A DNA stretch of 64,000 nt, taken from the NCBI RefSeq assembly GCF_947507565.1, contig NC_089191.1, positions 496,001-560,000 of the forward strand, read 5' to 3'. A model generated the notes under the pieces. It searched no databases, was not told the DNA's origin, and saw nothing but the letters and a program-made list of their open reading frames with translations. This DNA comes from Oscarella lobularis. Its lineage: Eukaryota > Porifera > Homoscleromorpha > Homosclerophorida > Oscarellidae. This document shows positions 37,579 to 48,797 of the stretch, one piece after another (the stretch's first letter is position 1; every line of letters begins with the position of its first letter). The position numbers and the translations under genes are program-made.

Positions 37579-38865
37579 ATGTTCGAATCTGCTGGCTGGC
37601 TGCCCTTGTTCGTGATCGTCTTCACCCTAATCGTCGGAGCGCTCGTCTTCGTGATGACCCAGAGCGCTCTCGCCTCGCAGGAACCGCCATCGGGGTCTCT
37701 TCACGCCAAAGAGGCGGCGGAGGAAAAGAAGAAGAAGAGAACAAAGAAAGAAAAGGGCGCCACACCCTCCGTACCAGCCGGAACGGTGCGTTGACACGCG
37801 TGCGCGGGCGGGGAACGCACAATAGAACATGGAGAAAGGGATAGGGCCTCACCAAAAAAATTGCACCGAAAATAGGCGTAGCGTTCTTTAGGAGTTGATA
37901 AATGACGTCATAATATTAACGTGGGGAAATTTCTTTATTAATTACCTAACTTCAAAATTTAATTTGATTCAAATCTTATCCGGATACTTTGTAGGTACAG
38001 GAAACCGACTCAAAGGCGCCGCCACAGAACGAGGCCAAGCCGAAGCCGAAGCCTAAGGGATCGAAGAAGAAAAACGAGAAGGAAATTCAAAAAGAGAATG
38101 TGGTCGCACCTGCAGCCGCAGCGGAGAAGAAAAAGAAGAAGAGAAAGAAAGTGAAGAACGAAGTAGATGACGACGACGACGACGAAGCAGGTATACATAT
38201 ACGTAATTAATTACCTAAGTCTGAATATGGGGCTTTCAGGCGAGTGGACACAGATCAGTCGCAAGCCAAAGAAAAGCAGTCAAAAAGAAAAGAAAAAGAA
38301 GAGCGATGACATCGATCAGAGCGACAGTCATAAGAAAACTGCACTAGATGTCCACGTGCCACCATCGCTTATTAGAGAGAAACAGGAGGAGGTAGCAGCG
38401 GCAGTTACCAAAGAGGAAGAAGTAGTGGAAGAAGCATCCGGGTCAACTCCCGCTGAAACAAAGGAAGAAAAGATTGCGGAAAGCCAAACGGAAGCGATCG
38501 ATAGAAAGAGTCCCGCCGCGGCGAGCGTTCGCTCGTCGTCGGGAACGAGCGAATCCGGCGTGGGGGAATCCAGCGGCGGCGAGTACGTCAACATCGAAGT
38601 GAAGGAGACCGAAATGGGAGAGGCTATCATTGAAGAAAAGTCGATTCAAATAAAGGCAGAGATACAGGAGGAGGAGGAGGAGGAGGATCAGAAGCCTAAG
38701 AAAGGTTAGTTCAGCTTATTGATCTCTTCTCCTCAACCACCCCTTTTTTTCTCTCAAGACAATGAGCCCAAGCCTCAGCGGGAGAAAAAGAGGAAGAAGA
38801 AGAAAAAGGGCGGCGGCGGCGGTGGAAAGGGAAAGGAAGACGAGGACGGATGGGTTGTAGTGTGA
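37579..38865 (+). CDS. lysine-rich protein with N-terminal membrane anchor, unidentified
   Basis: Exons 37579-37785, 37995-38190, 38240-38704 and 38759-38865 give about 324 residues. An N-terminal hydrophobic helix (about residues 6-27, LPLFVIVFTLIVGALVFVM) is followed by a cytosolic-looking, extremely Lys/Glu-rich region with basic runs, a short aromatic motif GEWTQISRKPKK and the C-terminus DGWVVV. A single N-terminal anchor plus basic low-complexity tail is the architecture of metadherin/LYRIC or ER ribosome-binding proteins, but I cannot assign it. A polyadenylation signal follows 74 bp after the stop. Confidence 0.7.
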
Positions 38866-38938
38866 CGTCATTTTAACTGTGGTGCTATTTTTCGGAAAAG
38901 CGTGTTTGTGAGAGTTTTTCCTTAAATCGATTCATTGT

Positions 38939-38944
38939 AAATAA
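38939..38944 (+). terminator. AATAAA polyadenylation signal
   Basis: A canonical aataaa lies 74 bp after the stop of the lysine-rich membrane protein, in the 133-bp convergent space before the NIPP1 stop codon. Confidence 0.6.
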
Positions 38945-38998
38945 AAAATCTGAAATAGCATGTGTTGTTTACCTTGGGGCCGGTTTTAATGGTATCGA

Positions 38999-40272
38999 TT
39001 ATATTAGTCGGTTTGAGGTGGACTGCTTGCCGGGCCACGCTTCTTTTGCGTATTTCTTGTGCTGTTTCTCGTTTGAGGGAAAAAGGGGAGACGTTGCTGG
39101 AGGCGTAGTTGGAGTTATCGGAAGGGCCGCATCTTCAGCAGCCGGATTTATATCCGGAGCCGAATTAATAGTTGAAGGAAAGAAGGAAGAGAATAGATGA
39201 GATTGGGAAGAGGGAGAATGGGATGAGGCGGAGGAGGAAGAATCTGCTTTCGTTTTAGAGAGATTATCGATATGAGGCCGTTTCTATTACACTGATGATA
39301 TTGATGAATATTTATTAGGACGCGTTTCTACCTTGATTGGTTGAATGACCGTCGATTGTACCATATTTCGAAATCGTCCCACGTTCGGATCAACGTCCTC
39401 TTAAAAAATTCGGTGATAAAATGCGACTTTGGGTTCGTTTTTTTTCTTATGCTCACCGGGATTAATTATTTCTTCTTCTTCTTGAAAGTGAACCGAAGAC
39501 CGTTTTCGTCTTCTCTTTCCTTCCACCATCCCAACGCCGTCCTCGCCAATACCCACTGTGCTAACGCGTTTATTCTGGGCGGTGTTATACTCTGTCAAGT
39601 CCTAAACAAAGACTTACTACTAGATCTAACTAATTACTTATCCTTGTATTATTATTATTACTAATAATTTTGCTTCTTGTTCTGGCAATTCGACATTTTC
39701 TTCTCCTCCTCCATCGGTGGTTGTCATAGTTGCCCTTGACGCCGATGACGTCTCCGGTTTTTCTCTAAGAGAATACGTTCGCGTTGAGGCTCCAAACGAG
39801 AGAATTGAATTGATTTCGACGGGAGTTGGTTTCTTGGCTTCGAGTCGAATTCCATTAACAAAAGTCCCGTGACCTTAATTAATTAATTAATTAATAAACA
39901 AAATTAATCCGAAAATTTTTTTTCTGTGTACTGCTATCGAGATCGACTATAAACGATCTTTTGACGTGTTTGTGATATAGGAGAAGAGCGTGAACTCGCG
40001 AGCACGAAGCGTGATCGATCACCACGTCGCAGACGTCCTTATTTCGACCGAAAAAGTAGCCTATCTTGTCGTCGATCAAGATTTTCTTCAGAGAAATACG
40101 TCGCATGGGAAATGGAGCGCGTTTTTGGCGTTCGATGTACCTCAACGAAAGCGCCGCTTTTCAGCACGTCAAGATGAAGACCTTGGCATGCCTTCCCGGC
40201 CCTAAGGAAAGAGGTAAATGACGATACAAACGCGTGAAAGACCCACCACTTGGGGATCTCGTAGTTAGACAT
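38999..40272 (-). CDS. PPP1R8: nuclear inhibitor of protein phosphatase 1 (NIPP1)
   Basis: Nuclear PP1-targeting subunit with an FHA domain. Exons 40247-40272, 40141-40201, 39932-40085, 39662-39873, 39457-39601, 39332-39399 and 38999-39283 give about 316 residues (human 351). Landmarks: PKWAGKACQGLHLDVLKSG, FGRNKDVCDVVIDH and SCSRVHALLLYHKHVKRSF (FHA), SHGTFVNGIRLEAKK, SLREKP, DLTEYNTAQNKRVST, EEEEIINPEDVDPNVGRFRNM and the C-terminal KKYAKEAWPGKQ. Introns 1 and 2 are 45 and 55 nt. The PP1-binding segment reads KRSSVHF where vertebrates have NSRVTF, so the basic residue of the RVxF motif is displaced. It is divergent from NSMCE1 with a 35-bp spacer. Confidence 0.93.
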
Positions 40273-40307
40273 CCCAATCCGGGGACGAGGAAACGAGCGC
40301 GCGTCAA
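40273..40307. promoter_or_regulatory. 35-bp divergent spacer between PPP1R8 and NSMCE1
   Basis: Only 35 bp separate the two start codons. Any promoter here is bidirectional and must overlap the coding exons or 5' leaders. The spacer is G/A-rich with gagcgcgcg next to the NSMCE1 ATG. Confidence 0.6.
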
Positions 40308-41232
40308 ATGGCGGAAAGCGGCGAAGAAGAGGCTCCTGGGTCGAAGCATCGTCCGGCATTCCTTCAAATGCTGATAGCAAGAAAGATTGTGACGACGGAC
40401 GAGGCGAGAAAGGCGATGGAGACGATCTGCGAACGATGTCGCGTTCCCGTTCCCGATTTGAGCCAATTCGTTCGAGATATCAACGAAGGCCTCAAGGAGA
40501 TTTTCATGGAAATTCGCACGGGTGTGTCGGAAGAGAGCGGAGTCGTGCACTACGCCTTGGCAAGAGAAAATAAATGAATTAATTTAATTAATTTAATAAA
40601 TTAATTTACAGGTTAATACGTACGAAGATGTGGCTGCAAAAGTGGCTGCGAGCTACGATCGAAAACTTCTGACGTATTTCAATAAAGTGGTGAGATAATT
40701 GGTTTAAAATTTTTAATTATAATCAATTGATTATCAGATGGAGATGATTGTGAGAGAGGGAAACGGCTTAGCGTCATCTACTGACCTCATTAACGCTGGA
40801 CAAGGCATTGAAACGCCCATCACAAACTCAGACGCCAAAGTACTGTACATATAATCTCAGATATTGTATTAAATGTTAATGCAGGAAGCTTTGGATTTAT
40901 TTACGAAGGATCATTGGCTCTACTATGACAGGGTACTACGCTTAATTACACTTGCATTTGTTTGTTTATTTGTCTACTTTAGACTGAGGGAGACTATTGG
41001 GTTGGGACCAGGAGTCTAATTGAATTGAAACGCCATTTGAGATCAACGTTTTCTGACGTCATAACGGATTGCTACATGTGTCGCGACATCGTGATAAAGG
41101 GAGAGCTTTGCGACGAGAAAAAAATGCATCACCATTGCGCTCGACGTTATGTGCAAACGCAAAGTAAATCACATGATCGTTTATTAATGGCCTATTATTT
41201 AGTTCTCGTTTTTCATTTCAGACAGGGTCTAG
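40308..41232 (+). CDS. NSMCE1: SMC5/6 complex subunit NSE1, shortened RING
   Basis: Component of the SMC5/6 complex in DNA repair; NSE1 carries a variant RING and binds NSE3/MAGE. Exons 40308-40559, 40612-40689, 40738-40839, 40885-40932, 40983-41163 and 41222-41232 (about 223 residues; human 266). Matches include RPAFLQMLIARK, FVRDINEGLKEIFMEIRTGV, YALVNTYEDVA, GNGLASSTDLIN, AKEALDLFTKDHWL and SLIELKRHLRSTFSD. The RING starts as CYMCRDIVIKGELC...HHHC but has lost the second CxxC and the final CPxC pair before a stop three codons into the last exon. Intron 1 has a GC donor (ttg|gcaaga). Confidence 0.87.
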
Positions 41233-41480
41233 TATTCTTGGGAGTTGACGAGAAGGGGAGCAAGTTTTTCAATGGGACTCCATTGAACTTGGTCCGCCTC
41301 ATCAAATAATATCTTTATGAAAAATTAGTTGATTAGCTTGCTAACGAACTATTTGGGTTGTGTTATCTATAGTACTTACGTTGTAATCGAAAATTACCTT
41401 CTTGTTCATCGCATCAATATCAGGCAAAGAAGTCAAACCTACCAATATTAAATAGATAGGTATTCTATTAGTACAGACAC

Positions 41481-42754
41481 CTTGCCTTGAACAGGTTCCG
41501 CTACAGCGTTTGACTCTTCCTTCTCTCCTTCTCCTTCCGCTTCCTCTTCACCTCCATCCTTCTGCTGACACGCTTGCCACATTGCATTCAAATAGGCGTG
41601 CTGATAATGTTGATACTGTTGCAAGCGTTCCACCACTTGCCGATGCTGTTCCAAAGCCACTTGGTATCTCTCGACAGGATCAAAGGCTGAGGCTGCCGCT
41701 GCTGCTGCCGCCGCCACTCCTACTCCTATTCCAGGACGACTCAATGCTGTAGTAGGACTCATACCGGTCCTGTAGAAAATCAGAGATCTCTTATGTATAT
41801 CAAATTCATCAGGGTCAAAAAGAGATTCAACTCGTTGCGCGCGAGCGACGCTTGCGGTTCAGGCGCAAGGAACGCCACTCGCGCATAAAAAGTACACTGC
41901 AGTGTTGGCGGGAACGCCCACTTTTGATAGGCAAGTGTCTTCAACCCGTTGCCCGCGAGCGACGCTTGCAGTTCAGGCGCAAGGAACGTCACTCGCGCAT
42001 AAAAAGTACATTGCAGTGTTGGCGGGAACGCCCACTTTTGATAGGCAAGTGTCTTCAATTCGTTGCGCGCGAGTGGCGCTTGCGGTTCAGGCGCAAGGAA
42101 CGCCACTCGCGCATAAAAAGTACACTGCAGTGTTGGCGGGAACGCCCACTTTTGATAGGCAAGCGTCTTCAATTCGTTGCGCGCCTGAACAGCAAGCGCC
42201 GCTTGCGCGCAACGAGTTACAGACACTGGTCGGTCAAAACGTTCCCAACATTTACCAATTAAAAATGATGCATTCGGGACAAAAAGAAATGCATCTAATT
42301 AAAAAACTTATCTTTACATTGACAGTGGTGCTCCTCCAGGACCGCCTGAATTGGCCCAATTCAAGCGAAATCGTTTCATCTATTAACAGAATTAGAGATT
42401 TGAAAACTTTTATACTAGTCGCATCTACTGGATGAGTTCCCGGAACGGGTAGACCGTTCAGTTTGTTTATGGCTTGAGAGGCAGCCTGTTCGGAGCCGAA
42501 TTCAAGAAAGCAATAGCCGGCCATACTAAAGAAGACATTAGAGCGCCAAAAATGAACGAAGAGTCGTTTTTACCCCGGGATTTTTTGTCGAATGACACGG
42601 ACGCTGAGAACGGGCTCTCCCAGAGAACTCAGAGCATTCTGAACGAATCTCTCGTCCATATAGGGTTCAAGCTAGATAGAAGACTCGTTTCGAGCGGTCT
42701 GCGAGTCGGTTAAGGTCTCACATCGCCCATCCAAAGGCTTGTTATCTTCGCCAT
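41481..42754 (-). CDS. SECp43-like RNA-binding protein with one RRM (TRNAU1AP family)
   Basis: TRNAU1AP associates with tRNA-Sec in vertebrates. Exons 42722-42754, 42574-42671, 42429-42525, 42318-42379 and 41481-41769. MAKITSLWMGD, LEPYMDERFVQNAL, VRVIRQKIPGMAGYCFLEF, INKLNGLPVPGTHP and KRFRLNWANSG follow the first RRM of human TRNAU1AP almost position by position (RNP2 SLWMGD, RNP1 AGYCFLEF). The second RRM is absent; the next exon is an Ala-rich stretch and a Gln/Tyr helix (RYQVALEQHRQVVERLQQYQ) with an acidic end. The intron where RRM2 would be expected holds a 114-bp minisatellite. The 3' end beyond 41481 (possible exons about 41404-41440 and 41330-41355) is unresolved. Confidence 0.75.
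41832..42217. repeat. 114-bp minisatellite with internal inverted repeats
   Basis: Three copies (period 114 bp, anchored by gcgcataaaaagtac at 41881, 41995 and 42109) end in a partial, rearranged copy. Within a copy, gcgcgagtggc and gccactcgcgc form an 11-bp inverted repeat around a loop of about 20 bp. The right end holds cgttgcgcgc...gcgcgcaacg. Because 114 is a multiple of three, an open frame of 148 codons runs through it on the minus strand, but it lies in an intron and I do not call it a gene. Confidence 0.9.
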
Positions 42755-42828
42755 AGTATCGGCTAGTGTATCTGCTATGTGAGCATGCGTTTCGGAATCA
42801 CGTGCGCGGTCATTGATTCGTCACCGCA
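42755..42828. promoter_or_regulatory. 74-bp divergent spacer with E-box
   Basis: Lies between the SECp43-like gene (minus) and the RING/TRAF-type gene (plus). CACGTG at 42799-42804 sits near its middle, consistent with a shared bHLH-type (Myc/USF) control point. Confidence 0.5.
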
Positions 42829-43854
42829 ATGGGAGTGAACAAGCTTCTGTTCGTCGAGGAACCTCATTCCGACTGCCTCTGTCTTATCTGCCAAGAAGTT
42901 CTAGAAGATCCTCGCGAAACGTCCTATTGTCAGCACGCATTTTGCCGCGGTTGCATCGAGCGTTGGCTCGAGAATCACGAGATATGTCCGACGTGTCGAA
43001 CGCCACTGGCACTTTCGCACCTAAAACCGCTTCATCGGATATGGCGCGAAAAATTGCATCGATTGCGTGTGCGCTGCGAATTCGGCGACGACGGCTGTCC
43101 AGCAATCACCGAATTGCAACGACGGAACGCCCACATGCAGATATGCGATTACGCCCCCATCGCGTGCCCCAATAAGCCGTGTCCGCACGTGACGACCAGA
43201 CGAAACATGAAAGATCACCTGGAATCGTGCGATTATCGGCTCGTGCGATGCGAACGCGGATGTCAATTGCTTATTGCGGCCAACTTGCTTGGGAGCCATA
43301 GCTGCGTGGGAGCGATAAAGATAGAAATGGACGCAATTGAGGACAAGTTGCGCGCGCTACAGAAAGACTACTCCAAATTGGAACGAAGTCTAAAAAAGGA
43401 AAAGGAAGCTCGTTTAGGCTTGGAGAAATTTACGCAAGAACAAGCGGACGCTATAAATCAATTAAGCGGACTTTACGAACAAATTACGAATAAAGACGAA
43501 AGTGGGAATGGCAAGCGAAAACGAAATATTTCGCTGCCACGAATTGCCCCACTTCACACGCGAATGTCAATAAGCTATAACGGTATTGCGAGAATTAAAT
43601 AGTGAATTTTAATTGATCTATAGAATTCTTTGATTTTTTTAGAAAGTCGATGTAATCATCGCGGTGCGACGAGTCAGAGTACAAATGCAAGTCCCAATCG
43701 ATCGACTGCGACTACGCCCGCGTCAATAGGAAGGACACGTGACGGCGCCATATGGCCATCGTCTCAAGTGGGGGGAGGTGGAAACAGCGGCGGCGGAGGC
43801 GATGGCAGTGACGGAACGAGTGCCAATCGGCTTACTTTACCATCGATACGGTAG
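42829..43854 (+). CDS. RING E3 ligase with TRAF-type zinc fingers (RNF41/TRAF-like)
   Basis: Exon 1 (42829-43582) encodes a C3HC4 RING: CLICQEVL, SYCQHAFCRGCIERW and CPTCRTPL, followed by two TRAF-type zinc-finger segments (CEFGDDGC...HMQICDYAPIAC, CPHVTTRRNMKDHLESC...C). A coiled coil (KIEMDAIEDKLRALQKDYSK, LERSLKKEKE) follows. A second exon (43643-43854), joined through AAC G|AA, adds a Ser/Gly-rich tail with GGGG runs; if not spliced, the frame stops at about 43600. The total is about 321 residues. The architecture is that of RNF41/Nrdp1, RNF151 and TRAF-like E3s, but there is no MATH or USP8-binding domain, so the exact orthologue is not assigned. Confidence 0.82.
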
Positions 43855-43918
43855 TCAAGTGGGTGCACTCTAATTTTCTCTACGCAGTACATCGGCTTAC
43901 CTATATAGATATGTTTTG

Positions 43919-46900
43919 CTACTTGCAGTTTTCTATTGCTTTGCATTCAGCTGTTCCATTCTGTGGAGCAATGAAGATAATTTTATTAGGAGTATAAACA
44001 AATACAATTTCTTTACCTTGCACAGACACAACGTGCATCTTCCCTTTCGCCACGTGGCTCCGTTTATGAACATGCGTCCGTTGCTGACAGGGCAGGCAGT
44101 TGACACTTGCTCCAACTTGGCAACCTAAAAATATTTGACTCCCTGATGCTACTTTTATTGACCAGTTTTTCCGTACCTTTGTCTGGAGTACGTCCAGGCT
44201 TTGTTTCATCTGTTCTATTACGGCTCTGAGCTCCTCTTCATTTTTCCCAAGAGACTCGGTGCGATTCTCAACTGCACTTATTTTCTCTTGCACGTTGTCG
44301 AACGACGATACAATGCTGGCAACAGACAGCTGTGACGAACCTCTTCCCGTGGCTGAAGCTGTAATGAGACTGGACTTTTCTGGAAAGAGGACGGTCCCCC
44401 AATCATTTACTCCATCCTACGTACTTCTTTGGTCTTACCGCAGCTTCGTTCATCAAACGGTTCTTGTCCTACTCGCTTAGGCATGCCACTGATTTTCTTA
44501 TGGCATTCTATTCTCGTTATATTCCGCAAGGCAAGGTACTCGTTAAGCCATAAGACTTCACATGAGCAAAGGAGAGCAGAAGAGCCAATATGACTAAACG
44601 AATAAACAGTACATCAGATCCTAATGGAGCAATTAAAGACTTACAGCATTTGGAGTTGGCTCAAGCAAACAAAGGAAGATGCCGTCAGGGTCTGCACTTT
44701 GTTCTTTCCCAAATTTCTGTAGTATATCCATTACGTAGTTTTCAATAGGAAATCCTAAGAGACTTACAAGTGCGTCAGATGAACAGCGTCGCAAAACGTC
44801 TGTTCATTGACGACTTTGATGAAATTCACATCAAGATTTCTAACAGAATAAGTGATCTCATCCTATGTGGAAATATCCGTGACAACTCACAAAGTCTCCA
44901 GTGATACGTCACCAAAGAAAGCGCGGTCCGCAACGCTTACGATTTGATTATGATGCAGTAATCTATTGAAACCACCATTATTAACCCGTTTCACAACGTC
45001 TAGCATTCTCACAGCGTAGTTAGCTTGGGAAGGTTTGAGAAAAGGTGCAAGGGGATTTCTCGTAATAGATTGTGGCTCATATCACTACAGGAGAAGCCAC
45101 GTCATTCCAGTCAGACACATAGCCACTCACTCTTATACATTTTTTCCAGGTCTTTGCTCTCCGGTAGCAGATAAGGACAAACGCGTTCAATTTGATTGTA
45201 ATTAAGGTACCTAGATACGCCAAGAGTAAACACGTGGATTCGACAAGAATGGGAAAGTATATATACAATTCTTTTAACAGTCGAAGATCTGCAAACACAT
45301 CACACGGGAGATCATACAGAGAATTGTCAGCCAAGCATCTGATAATGAAATCATTGCACATCATCTCCCCTCACACACATTCATATAACTGACTTACAAA
45401 TATTGCAAGTGAACGAGGCCTTGAAAAACGCCAGAGTCCAAAGACGTTAACTTGTTGTGACACAAACTCCTAAGAAAACATCGATAAGATATAAAGAATG
45501 GATCTCATCTCATCATCAAGTCGTACAGATGCTTGAGCACAAGGTGCTGATCTGTAAAGACATCTCTGGGCAACGACGTAAGCGGATTAGACGCCAAGTC
45601 GCTGCGCCGCAAAGAAGGAGACAGTGAAGGCGTAGTATTTAGACCAGAGCGAAGCGGCTTCTTACATGTGCGCCAGATGAGACAATCCAATAAAGGAGCC
45701 CTCATCTAATTCCAGCAGATTGTTTCGCTGTAAGTCCCTTTGTAGACAACCACCAATTACATAACCGAATATAGATCAAAGTCCTCACAATCTTTCGAGG
45801 CCTTTCAGCGGCCTCAGCAAGCCAGACTGGAGACGAGAGATGTCGTTATTCTCCAGAAGCCTACAAGGAACCAAGCCATCAAAGGAACCGGCGGCGGCAA
45901 CAGAGAGAAAGAGACACTAAAGACGCACAGGTATTTCAAGTTGGGAACGTATCGAAAAGCCTTCTGAGGAAGCGATGAGATACGATTGTGCTGGAGAAAT
46001 CTAAAACAAATGTTTGAATAGTGAATGTACCACAGTCTTCCAGGAGGAATCGTACAGGCTTCTGAGGTTGGGATAGCGATACTTTGTCAAATCAACAGGA
46101 AAGTCGGTTATGTGATTCCGATTCAATCGGCTAAGGGGAAAACGGTCATAAAAACGTTCCACACCCACGCAGTCATACATACAGAGTGACGAGCCGGCGA
46201 TTCCGGGCGAGAGTCTCACGCGATAAGGAACCGATATAGTTCCGATAGAGGTTCCTACGACAACGAAAAAATTAAATATTTTCTCTTCGATCGCGATTGC
46301 TTACAGAGCTCGTAGATTCGTGAGCGACTGGAACAAAGAGGGGGCGATACGCCTGAGTCGATTGCCCGCCAGGCACCTGTATCAACATACGTACACGTGC
46401 GCGATCATGCTGCGCTTCTCGCTCACAGCGTCTCCAGCCCTTTGGCGCCGTCGAACGTGTCGTTGGGGAGAACGCTTAGCGCATTGTCCGCCACACTCCT
46501 GTCAGATTAGACAATCGTTTTACAGTCGCGTTTCCGCAACGATTAGGGTGTCTTCTCACAGCGTCTCGATCGCTGGAAGTGCACGGAAGAGATTCGCGGG
46601 CAGACGATCCAGCTTGTTGCCGTCCAAAACGCTGCCAGATCCCCATATTGTACAAAACGCTTAAGATTCCTCGCGAGGGACCCCTCCCCATCCTGCGGCC
46701 ACCCAGGGAGCGTCAGCTTACAGGTATTTGAGCGAAAGAAGCCGTGCAGTCACTAATTCGTCGACTTGTGTCAACTCGTTGCTGTCGAGGATCCTACGAT
46801 GAGAAAAACATCGCTATCACGTAGCCGGCGAAGATGCGTGGGTGTGATAGAGTTTCACGCTTACAGGTGTGTAAGATTCGCACGATCGTTCAAGTTCGAT

Positions 46901-47152
46901 CCCAGCCGCTTGAGTCGTGCATTTTTCATGAAGCTAGGGGGGAAACGTTCGCGAATAGGAATAGCTCGAGGGCGCGTACAGTCGCGTCGTTCGACGTGGA
47001 ATCGGCGGTACGACGTCGAACGTTCGTCCACTGCAGAAAATCGTCGTTTCGTCGCACTCGCATCGAGCCGGGCAATCGTTCCGAGTCGCGATCGACACGG
47101 ACGTGCAAGAACGAACGAGAAAAAGACAAACGAGGAGAAGGAAGAGCGTCAT
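43919..47152 (-). CDS. secreted LRR protein with C-terminal coiled coil and VWC module
   Basis: About 21 exons. The ATG at 47152 opens a signal peptide (MTLFLLLVCLFLVRSCTS) and a Cys-rich LRRNT (CPARCECDETTIFCSGRTF). About 18 leucine-rich repeats follow, nearly all one per exon of about 72 nt with phase-2 junctions in the Leu codon, for example ILDSNELTQVDEL, VLDGNKLDRLP, LQHNRISSLPQKAF and LGKNKVQTL. The LRRCT (CSCEVLWLNEYL...IECHKKISGMP) lies at about 44410-44600. Then come a predicted coiled coil (ENRTESLGKNEEELRAVIEQ) and a small VWC-like module (CPVSNGRMFINGATWRKGRC...CLCKNGTAECKAIENC) ending at 43919. Peroxidasin also combines LRR and VWC, but no Ig or peroxidase domain is present. Likely an extracellular matrix or cell-surface ligand-binding protein. 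Confidence 0.82.
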
Positions 47153-47363
47153 GCGGGCTGATAGTTGACGAATTGCACCCAACGAGTGCGTAGACTCCTT
47201 TTTTATAGAGCCACACGTCCAATTCGATTAGGATCTCCTCCTAATGACATCACGCATCGATTAACGAAGACGGATGTAATTTCGTCGGACATGCAAACGT
47301 CATTTCCTTTACGGGGACTTCTAGCTATACTACTTTTCAAACACAAACACGGGTCAAAAGTCG

Positions 47364-48797
47364 TTATTCTGCCAAAAACGAGGCGTGCTGTCCGCCGACA
47401 CTAACGTGCACTATTGAACGCGAGTCAACGTTTTTGCCCTTTACCGGTTGGGGAGTAAAAACATCGTCGTCATCGGCACCGACCGACAATTGCATATTCG
47501 TTCCCATTCCCCACGCGTGAGCGCGACCCGCCTGCGTGACGGCAAACGATACGGATCCCGCACAGGCGACGTCGACTACGCTCGCGAGTTGAGGAATTTC
47601 CACGAATTCGTGCTGCTCCTCCGCTTTCTCCCCCAAGCCCAATCGACCATATTCGGCGCGTCCACACGCGTAGACACGGCCGTTTCGTCCGAGGGCCAAC
47701 GAGTGATGCTGGGCCCCGGAAAATGCGCAGAATCGTTCCCCGTTCGTCACTTTACGTGGAACGAAGTACGATTCTGCGTCGCCTACGCCAAGCTGGCCGT
47801 AATTATTGAGACCCCAGGCGTACGCCACGCGAGACTTCGATATGGCGAACGAGTGATATCCGCCGCAGAAGACGCTCTCTATGGGACCCCATTTCACGTG
47901 CACTCGTTCGGGCGTCAGAATTGCCTTGAGACCGCGTCGACCGCCGCGATCGGCGAAGCAGGATGCAACGCGACCCAATTGGCCTTGTTCCCCGACGCCG
48001 AATGTGAATAGATTCCCCTTGTCGGTCAAGAAGGCAACGTGTTCGTTTCCCGACGACACGCTCACGCCTTTCTCTGACGAACTCGTCCAGATTCGGATCG
48101 GCAATCCTTCTCGCTGTCCACTCGCCGTCAAACCGATAACACCTTTAGAGTCCTAAGTAAAATAGAGATCTACGTCGGACAGAGAATGAATATATTTGTC
48201 TTACCCTGAATGCTCCACTACATAGAATTGATCCGTTTTCGTGTAGAAATGCCGAGTGACTGTCGCCGGCCGATACCTGAATGATTCTCTCTTTGGGCGA
48301 CGGGAATACGACTGGGGCTGGAAAGGCCTCCTCGTCTTCGCCTTCCTTCGTTGCTCGTCCCAACGCACCTTCGTCGTTGCATCCCCAAGAGAAAGCCTAA
48401 AGAAAGTACACATGTACATAGACAATAACATATATTAGTTTATCATTACTTTTCCGTCTTGTGTTAGAGCGACGTTGTGCATTCCTCCGCATTGAACGCT
48501 TGTGACGTCTTCGTCGTCTAATTTGGTGACTATTGCCGGTCGACTTCGTTCGGCGATGTCTTCGCCTAATCCCAATTGGCCCATGTCTCCCATTCCGACG
48601 GTCAGCACTGTTATTTTGCCCTTTTGCTGTTCTTTCTCGACTGAAAACGAACTATGCTGTTTCTACTGACACGTTCGATTGTTTACTTTACCTTCTAGCG
48701 CCTTCGCCTTGTCTTTTTTGGCCACTTTGGCGATCGGGGCCTCGTTTTGCGCTTGCTTCTTCGCTCTCGCCCTTTTCCCGCCCTTTCTTGGCGGCAT
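47364..48797 (-). CDS. RCC1: regulator of chromosome condensation 1, Ran GEF
   Basis: Chromatin-bound guanine-nucleotide exchange factor for Ran, which sets the nuclear RanGTP gradient. Exons 48692-48797, 48450-48640, 48205-48396 and 47364-48152 give about 425 residues (human 421). A basic N-terminal tail (MPPRKGGKRARAKKQ) for NLS/chromatin contact precedes the seven-bladed propeller: GMGDMGQLGLGED, GGMHNVALT, SWGCNDEGALGR, VSAGDSHSAFL, FRDSKGVIGL, VGEQGQLGRV, GRAEYGRLGLGE, WGMGTNMQL and GGQHASFLAE at the end. It is divergent from CCT2. Confidence 0.96.

Noticed and set aside
41780-42226. 148-codon minus-strand frame with a 38-residue internal repeat
   Set aside because: It is the 114-bp minisatellite read in an open frame because 114 is divisible by three; it lies inside an intron and its start is not supported.
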